Of a stretch of 64,000 nucleotides of DNA, positions 59,072-64,000 are shown one piece after another (position 1 is the first letter of the stretch; each line of letters begins with the position of its first letter). A program made the translations under genes and the position numbers. The notes beneath the pieces are model-generated. The model was not told the DNA's origin. It searched no databases and saw nothing but the letters and a program-made list of their open reading frames with translations. Source of the DNA: Saprospiraceae bacterium (lineage in GTDB: Bacteria > Bacteroidota > Bacteroidia > Chitinophagales > Saprospiraceae); assembly GCA_020627535.1 (NCBI GenBank), contig JAHDGU010000003.1:186001-250000 (forward strand). Direction: 5' to 3'.

Positions 59072-59655
59072 GAATGCTGGGTCTGAAGCTACCCACAGAT
59101 CCTAGGTGGGTGAATCTCGCTCAGATGGACCTCCAAGAGATCCTGACAGATCATGCGTATTGCGAGCAAAAAGCTGCAACTAGCTGCATCACACTGATCC
59201 AGAAATATCCAGAAAGACATAAAATGGTCAGGGAACTCGCTCCCATCGTCACGGAGGAATGGGGTCACTTTAGACTTGTGCTCAGAGAACTGGATAAGCG
59301 TGGGCTCCAGCTCGGGCAACAACGCAAAGACGAATATGTGAATGCACTCATGAGCTTCATGAAGAAAGATGGAAGTCAAGACGATCGCTTGGTAGAAAGA
59401 CTACTGGTCTTTGCCTTGATTGAAGCTCGGAGTTGCGAAAGATTTCGCTTGCTATCGCTCAACTTAAACGAACCAGAGCTCAGGGATTTCTATCATCACT
59501 TCATGGTGAGTGAAGCTGGACATTATCGCCTATTCATCGATCTGGCCAATGAGTATGGTGATGAAGCCAGAGTCAAGAAAAGATGGCAAGAGTATCTCAA
59601 CTATGAAGCAGAGATCATGGAGAACTTATCACTTCGTGGTGATCGGATGCACTAG
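59047..59655 (+). CDS. miaE: tRNA-(ms2io6A)-hydroxylase
   Basis: Di-iron enzyme that hydroxylates the isopentenyl group of 2-methylthio-N6-isopentenyladenosine in tRNA. The ATG at 59047 gives 202 residues. The ferritin-like four-helix bundle shows two iron-binding sets: HAYCEQKAATSCITL (Glu) with EEWGHFRLVLREL (ExxH), and IEARSCERFRLLS (Glu) with SEAGHYRLFIDLA (ExxH). LKLPTDPRWVNLA at the start is a MiaE signature. Its 5' end overlaps the unknown secreted-protein gene by 25 bases. No miaA or miaB is in the window. Confidence 0.93.
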   Translation: MSEELQEVRMLGLKLPTDPRWVNLAQMDLQEILTDHAYCEQKAATSCITLIQKYPERHKMVRELAPIVTEEWGHFRLVLRELDKRGLQLGQQRKDEYVNALMSFMKKDGSQDDRLVERLLVFALIEARSCERFRLLSLNLNEPELRDFYHHFMVSEAGHYRLFIDLANEYGDEARVKKRWQEYLNYEAEIMENLSLRGDRMH

Positions 59656-59660
59656 TCTCT

Positions 59661-59695
59661 AAAAAAGGGCCCAGATCTTGATGAACTGAGCCCTT
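59661..59695 (-). terminator. Rho-independent terminator of the PorE-like gene
   Basis: AAGGGC (59665-59670) pairs with GCCCTT (59690-59695), with an inner CAG/CTG stem across one mismatch. On the minus strand a run of six T follows (59666-59661). It lies in the convergent gap with miaE. Confidence 0.75.
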
Positions 59696-59729
59696 GATAA
59701 AGCACGTTGACTATTTGTAATTCCGTATT

Positions 59730-62231
59730 CTAGTCCTTGTAGTATCGTAGCAATCCGCCTTCGTCAGTGACGATACGCGCATCCTTAAATCCTCTAGACT
59801 TCACGATAGATAGTTTCTCCTTGGCATCTGAGATGCTACTGATCTGTCCAAGCACCATGACTGTATAGTCACTACTCGTCCATTGCTCGATCTTTCCGAG
59901 ATCTTCTACCTTGTCGATGTCAAACCACCTTGTATCTGAGTATGCCGCGAGTCTAATCTTATACTTACTGGAGAATGCCTCTGTTTCAGTAGTGGCTTCA
60001 TACCGATAGCTGGTGCCTGCGGATGAATGCTTGCCAGCTGAAGTACTTGAGTACTGGCCTGCCGTATAGTCTTGTGTACCATAAGTACTAGTATTGATCG
60101 CCGTACCGGTGGCTCCTTCACCTACGATGAAGGCATCTGCATATCCGCGACTCTTAAGCTTATTCATGACCTCTACAGCACGTATTCGCGAAGTGTACTT
60201 TCCGACGCGTATCTTTTGCGTCGGACCATCTTGGTGCGCATAGACCTCACCGTACTCGCTTAGGTGCTTGTAGTTGTTGAGACGATCCGTATACTCTGCA
60301 AATGCTGCAATCTGCACGGAGTAAAAATTGGTACTTGCAGGTGTCGTGCCATACGAAGTCGATGACTGCGTAGAGCTCATCTCCGTGTAGCTTTGAGATG
60401 ACGGCGACTCCGTGGATGAGGCGATTTTTTCGATTTCACTGGTATAGCTTGTCGCACTTGTGTTGGTGCTTTCATTGCTAGAGGACGCAACCGCACTTCC
60501 CATGTTGTAGCTGGTCGTATTACCGTAGCTGTAGTCTGAGTCAGTGTCACGCATGAGGACCACTGTCTTCTTCCCATCGCTATTGACATATCCATCAGCG
60601 ATGCGGACAATCGCCTTGAGATACCCATCAGCCTTGATACTTACTTTACAGTCTATATCTGTGTTGAGCATGGCCTTTCCATATTCATTGGTCTTGGTGG
60701 TCGGGCTGCCGCAAGCTGTGAGATCTACTACAGCATCTTTGATCCTATTTCCTGTATGGTCCTGCACGATCAGTGTGATCTCCTTATCTAGCGCTTTGAC
60801 CAATGAAGACTGCATATTCGTGCTTGGTGCAGTTCTGGTGCTCGTAGTTGCACTTGTCGTAGTTGTCACTGACTCGCGACTAGGGAGTTCAGAACTATAT
60901 TCTGGCTTTGTGGTCACTTGAGATTTTGACTCCACCGCTTGATGCACGATGGGCTTCTCTGTGATGATCCGCTCTTGGCTGATGTGTCCAGGTCCAAAGA
61001 AATAGAGATCTTCATCGCCATAGCCACCTTCACGATTGGATACAAATACAATATCCTCATTGCTCAGTTTGACATAGTCGTAGTCATCAAGGCTACTGTT
61101 GATTGGTGCCCCAAGGTTCTGCACATTGGACCACTGCTCACCTCGCAGCTCGGCACTGAATAAATCTTGTCCACCCAGACCTACATGCCAGTCTGAGGCG
61201 AAGATCAGCTTCGATCCATCAAGGTAAGGAGTGACCTCATCTCCTGCTGTATTGATCGCTGGACCAAGATTGATCGGCGTGGACCAAAGCGCTCCTTCTC
61301 TGACGGACTTATAGAGATCATATCCACCATAGCCTCCGGGACGATTGGAAGCGAAATATAGAGTAGACCCATCTTCAGTGATATACGGGTAGTTATTGGA
61401 ATATTCACTGCTATTGTGTAAGAATGCTCTGACATCAACCCAGTCTCCATTGCTGTTGACACGTGCTTGATAAAGACCTACACCGAGTTCGGTGCCATCG
61501 ATCTGACGGTTACCATCTAGGTACACATTCTTTGCAAAGATTACGGTCGATGCATTTTCAGCGATGCTAAATGGAGAGCTATGAAGTGGAAAAGCTCTTG
61601 TGACTCCAGGAGTAGAAGGCTGATCGGCAGTCACTACAGAGCCTAGTCCGATCACAAAGTGATTAGAAGACTCCGCGCTATTGGCCAGATTTTTTGCCGT
61701 CTGATCAGACCACTTGATATCTTTTCTGAAACTTGAAAAATAAAGCTTGTCTCGGTAGACCTCTGGTGCAAAGTCAGCATTCCCACTATTGGATCGGAGG
61801 GCAACAGCTTCCTTACCTTGCGCATCTTGAAGAGTGGCCAATTTTTCACAAACCAAAAAGTGATGACTACCGATATAGGATAGTTCATTGTCTACGAGAG
61901 CATAGATTTTCTTTGCATCTGTGTATCGCTCTTGCGCCTTGAGGCTGTGGCCATAAGCCAACAGCTGCTCATCTGATAGCTTCGTGAGGCTATGAGCCTT
62001 GCTAAACCACTTGATGGCTTCAAAGTGCTCGTTGATTCCTTGATAGCTCTTTGCTAACATGATCATTGCCTCTGTATCTGAGGTCTGCCTCTGAAGGATC
62101 TCGAGATATCCAGGAATCGCAAGATCATAAGCTTTGAGCTCGTACTGTTTGTTGACGCGCTGCATACTCATCTGAGCAGTGGCGCTGAATAGGCATAGGG
62201 ATGCCAAAATCGTTGTGATTACCTTAGTCAT
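59730..62231 (-). CDS. PorE-like envelope protein: TPR, PD40 propeller, regulatory-like domain and two SPOR domains
   Basis: An 833-residue exported protein. After a signal peptide (MTKVITTILASLCLFSATAQ) come TPR helices (about residues 25-110) and a WD40-like PD40 propeller (about 140-405) with repeated LYFASNRPGGYGGYDLY-type blades. A Ser/Thr-rich linker, a carboxypeptidase-regulatory-like domain (about 470-545), another linker and two SPOR domains (about 645-715 and 755-833, such as FYSVQIAAFAEYTDRLNNYK) follow. PorE of the T9SS has TPR, propeller, regulatory-like and OmpA_C domains in that order. Here two SPOR domains, which also bind peptidoglycan (denuded glycan), take the place of OmpA_C. 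A link to T9SS or gliding is an inference. Confidence 0.85.
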   Translation of the reverse strand: MTKVITTILASLCLFSATAQMSMQRVNKQYELKAYDLAIPGYLEILQRQTSDTEAMIMLAKSYQGINEHFEAIKWFSKAHSLTKLSDEQLLAYGHSLKAQERYTDAKKIYALVDNELSYIGSHHFLVCEKLATLQDAQGKEAVALRSNSGNADFAPEVYRDKLYFSSFRKDIKWSDQTAKNLANSAESSNHFVIGLGSVVTADQPSTPGVTRAFPLHSSPFSIAENASTVIFAKNVYLDGNRQIDGTELGVGLYQARVNSNGDWVDVRAFLHNSSEYSNNYPYITEDGSTLYFASNRPGGYGGYDLYKSVREGALWSTPINLGPAINTAGDEVTPYLDGSKLIFASDWHVGLGGQDLFSAELRGEQWSNVQNLGAPINSSLDDYDYVKLSNEDIVFVSNREGGYGDEDLYFFGPGHISQERIITEKPIVHQAVESKSQVTTKPEYSSELPSRESVTTTTSATTSTRTAPSTNMQSSLVKALDKEITLIVQDHTGNRIKDAVVDLTACGSPTTKTNEYGKAMLNTDIDCKVSIKADGYLKAIVRIADGYVNSDGKKTVVLMRDTDSDYSYGNTTSYNMGSAVASSSNESTNTSATSYTSEIEKIASSTESPSSQSYTEMSSTQSSTSYGTTPASTNFYSVQIAAFAEYTDRLNNYKHLSEYGEVYAHQDGPTQKIRVGKYTSRIRAVEVMNKLKSRGYADAFIVGEGATGTAINTSTYGTQDYTAGQYSSTSAGKHSSAGTSYRYEATTETEAFSSKYKIRLAAYSDTRWFDIDKVEDLGKIEQWTSSDYTVMVLGQISSISDAKEKLSIVKSRGFKDARIVTDEGGLLRYYKD

Positions 62232-62260
62232 TGTATCAGTGCTTTATATATTAGACCAAA

Positions 62261-62268
62261 CAAATATA
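62261..62268 (-). promoter_or_regulatory. -7 promoter box of the PorE-like gene
   Basis: On the minus strand TATATTTG matches TAnnTTTG exactly, 30 bases before the start codon at 62231. No -33 TTTG at the usual spacing is seen. The gap to 62408 is otherwise AT-rich with no gene. Confidence 0.5.
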
Positions 62269-62408
62269 TGAAAGTCACTGCTTTAGTGTGGTATACAGAT
62301 TACATTTTTTTATAATATGTATATATCCTGGTAGATCATACATGAAAAACAAGCCAACAGAAGTGCAATACTGATGGAAACTGGCCAACAAATAGTCTTG
62401 AGTTCGAT

Positions 62409-63374
62409 CTAGCTAGATCTTCTGCCCAAGAGCCACACAAGTCCAGCACCTAGCACCATGCAACCCATCACAGCCGGTGTACTGATACCTGTCAAGAAGT
62501 AGTCACCTGGAGTCACGAGTTGCTCTTGAAGAATCTTGTAGTCTTCGAGTTGGGCATGAGAGATACCATCAGGGACGTTGATAGCTTCTCCGTCATCCGT
62601 CATGAGAGACAGCGGATTTCGCCACGGCCATATCTTGTAAAGCGATCCGATGATAAACCCTGTCATGAGAGCAAGTAGCTCATCTTCGTATTTGGCGTAA
62701 GCCCATGATATGACGCGAGAAAATAGTATCAAGCCGATGAGGCAGCCAAGAGCAAAGACTATGACTACCTGCAAATAGGCCATCTGAAAATCCTCAAGAA
62801 GACCTCTCACTGAGCCCAAAACAGTCGTGTACATACCGAGTATGAGCAACATAAAACTTCCTGATACACCCGGTAAGATCAAGGCAGATATCGCAATGGC
62901 CCCACAAGCAAAGATGTAGATGAGGTTTTCGCTACCGCTGACTGGACTCATGCGACAAATCAATAGCGCTATGGCTATGCCGACAAGAAGCAACACGAGC
63001 TTCAAGAGATTCCATGACTTGATCGTCCTAGCAATGTAAATGGCTGACGCCAAAATGAGACCAAAGAAGAATCCCCAGAGATATTCAGGATAGACTTTGA
63101 GCAGTTCTGTAATGGTGAAGATGCTTACACCTATGCCTATGACCATACCTATGAGCAAGGAGGCCAGAAATCCACCATCAATTTTTTCCCAAAGTTCTTT
63201 TAGGCGAAAGCCCAAAAGCAACCTTACTGCCTCAAAGTCAAATGCCTTGATCGCAGCGATAAGTCTCTCATAAATACCTGTGATGAAGGCTATGGTCCCT
63301 CCAGACACACCAGGAATGGCTTCTGCGACGCCCATGGCAGCTCCTTTGAGAGCTGTCGCTATACTCATACTCAT
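62409..63374 (-). CDS. DUF368 undecaprenyl-phosphate translocase (PopT-like)
   Basis: A 321-residue polytopic membrane protein. DUF368 proteins have been shown to recycle undecaprenyl phosphate across the membrane. Two inverted-repeat halves each carry the family motif: GVAEAIPGVSGGTIAFITGI (residues about 16-35) and ISALILPGVSGSFMLLILGM (about 160-179). The segment EEL/YKIWPWRNPL matches the second-half loop. It supports cell-wall and surface-glycan synthesis by returning the lipid carrier. It contains two mini-hairpin repeat copies. The adjacent minus-strand gene lies 23 bases upstream. Confidence 0.88.
   Translation of the reverse strand: MSMSIATALKGAAMGVAEAIPGVSGGTIAFITGIYERLIAAIKAFDFEAVRLLLGFRLKELWEKIDGGFLASLLIGMVIGIGVSIFTITELLKVYPEYLWGFFFGLILASAIYIARTIKSWNLLKLVLLLVGIAIALLICRMSPVSGSENLIYIFACGAIAISALILPGVSGSFMLLILGMYTTVLGSVRGLLEDFQMAYLQVVIVFALGCLIGLILFSRVISWAYAKYEDELLALMTGFIIGSLYKIWPWRNPLSLMTDDGEAINVPDGISHAQLEDYKILQEQLVTPGDYFLTGISTPAVMGCMVLGAGLVWLLGRRSS
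62688..62703 (+). repeat. 16-base mini-hairpin repeat variant
   Basis: GTATTTGGCGTAAGCC keeps the stem and GTAA loop with a shortened T lead. It is antisense in the DUF368 gene (sense AYAKY). Confidence 0.65.
63197..63212 (+). repeat. 16-base mini-hairpin repeat variant with extended stem
   Basis: CTTTTAGGCGAAAGCC followed by CAAAAG: CTTTT pairs with AAAAG across one A-C mismatch, giving the longest stem in the set. It is antisense in the DUF368 gene. Confidence 0.7.
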
Positions 63375-63397
63375 ATCACAAAGCTAGTGTAAGCACG

Positions 63398-64000
63398 TCA
63401 TTGATCATGAGCCCTACCCTTGCTGTCGCCTTGACGAAACTCCTTGGTCAATGCTTCTGCCTGGGCCTTGAGGCCACTGAGATCAAGATCCGCGTCCAAG
63501 ACAGGCTGCCCAGCATCTACCCATGCACTGAACCACACACTACCGATGGACTGCACACTCTCTGTCATGCGCTTTTCCACCATGCCTTTCATTGCATCGC
63601 TGTAGGCAATCGTGAAAGCTTCACACTGTGTGCGAATGACCTGATCGAGACGATTCACATAGCAATAGATCTGATCCTCTGACAGAGATGCTCGCACCCT
63701 CTTCTCGATAAGCAATACGCTATCCACCAAGCTGTGGCTCGTGAGCACTATATCCCAGAAGTACTCCTTGGGATCTTCGATATACTCTGCTTTACCGACA
63801 AAGAAGTCATACTCCTCTGCGGCGAGCAGTTCGGGGATGCGAGACTCCCAGAAGGCATGTATACCGATCTGATTGCTCATAGCTCCATTGTAGTTTTCTG
63901 TCGTGTGCAGCGGTACGTGTGCATCGCCGACGTAGTGCCCCATGTCAGCAGATAGCTGCAATATCAATTCACGATCCTGTATCTCAAAGGCTCGGACGAG
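63398..64000 (-). CDS. S1/P1-nuclease or zinc-phospholipase-C-like hydrolase, 5' end beyond the window
   Basis: The frame enters at the right edge and gives the last 200 residues. LQLSADMGHYVGDAHVPLHT then TENYNGAMSNQIGIHAFWES is the zinc-site segment (HxxxDxHxPLH and a later His) shared by P1 nuclease and phospholipase C folds. LTSHSLVDSVLLIEK and a C-terminal helix with SVWFSAWVDAGQPVLD follow. In Bacteroidota such proteins are usually exported, but the signal peptide would lie outside the window. The substrate is undetermined. It is followed by the DUF368 gene on the same strand (23-base gap). Confidence 0.78.
   Translation of the reverse strand, partial: LVRAFEIQDRELILQLSADMGHYVGDAHVPLHTTENYNGAMSNQIGIHAFWESRIPELLAAEEYDFFVGKAEYIEDPKEYFWDIVLTSHSLVDSVLLIEKRVRASLSEDQIYCYVNRLDQVIRTQCEAFTIAYSDAMKGMVEKRMTESVQSIGSVWFSAWVDAGQPVLDADLDLSGLKAQAEALTKEFRQGDSKGRAHDQ

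Overview
The window comes from a chromosome of a member of the Bacteroidota, most likely a gliding or marine member near the Saprospirales. The phylum call rests on several independent marks: a type IX secretion (T9SS) C-terminal sorting domain on a 1244-residue HYR/lectin protein, a GldC gliding protein, a PorE-like TPR/PD40 protein, a TonB receptor paired with a DUF4249 lipoprotein, OmpA proteins with TSP3 repeats, a DUF6438 protein, weak Shine-Dalgarno signals, and TAnnTTTG-type -7 promoter boxes. The order-level call is an inference. Base composition looks even by eye, and I see no prophage, insertion sequence, CRISPR array or tRNA gene.

Layout. 1-8.0 kb: dihydroorotase (cut by the left edge) divergent from purK, two tandem OmpA/TSP3 proteins, fmt, and an orphan double ABC ATPase. 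8.2-16.1 kb: an AsmA-like giant overlapping a thioredoxin-fold protein, a secreted nuclease/phosphatase-fold protein, a DUF6438 protein, an unknown protein and gldC. 16.1-24.0 kb: a minus-strand block of TonB receptor-DUF4249-gldC, and a second block ccmB-ccmC-ccmD-gdh-lrp-traB, including a 49-residue ccmD found by eye. 24.2-29.6 kb: a cell-wall amidase, a LuxE-like protein head-to-head with a lipoprotein, an ArsC-like protein, a nucleoside phosphorylase, a transaldolase-like aldolase, the SRP RNA gene, and an RluA pseudouridine synthase. 29.7-42.9 kb: mostly housekeeping genes (ald, sucC, xseAB, a glycosyltransferase, recQ, a subtilase, a DciA-like gene with recF, pdhA, a TPR protein with ribH, and an MBL hydrolase). 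43.2-46.9 kb: the large T9SS cargo. 47.2-64 kb: NUDIX, pyrE, an M42 peptidase, a UbiA-like protein, a BlaI/M56 pair with a striking operator, trmD-FKBP-M20, a prolyl oligopeptidase coupled to cdaA (c-di-AMP synthase), an unknown protein with miaE, the PorE-like protein carrying two SPOR domains, a DUF368 undecaprenyl-phosphate translocase and a partial S1/P1-type hydrolase.

The most unusual signal is not a gene. A 16-base element, CATTTnSGCGnMAGCS, occurs 13 times as an exact pattern match and at least 7 more times as a close variant, on both strands. Most copies lie inside coding sequences, in either orientation and in several reading frames. Its core is a three-base-pair stem closed by a GNRA or GNNA tetraloop (GGC-GAAA-GCC, CGC-GAAA-GCG, GGC-GTAA-GCC and others). 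The outer stem pair switches between G-C and C-G in step. The GCGAAAGC core is the unusually stable DNA mini-hairpin known from in vitro work. It looks like a genome-wide iterated element comparable in style to cyanobacterial HIP1, DNA uptake sequences or chromosome-architecture motifs.

Many neighbouring genes overlap by ATGA, TGATG, TAATG or TTGA, so much of the window is probably read as tightly coupled operons. All functional calls rest on motif recognition by eye. No alignment or database search was run.
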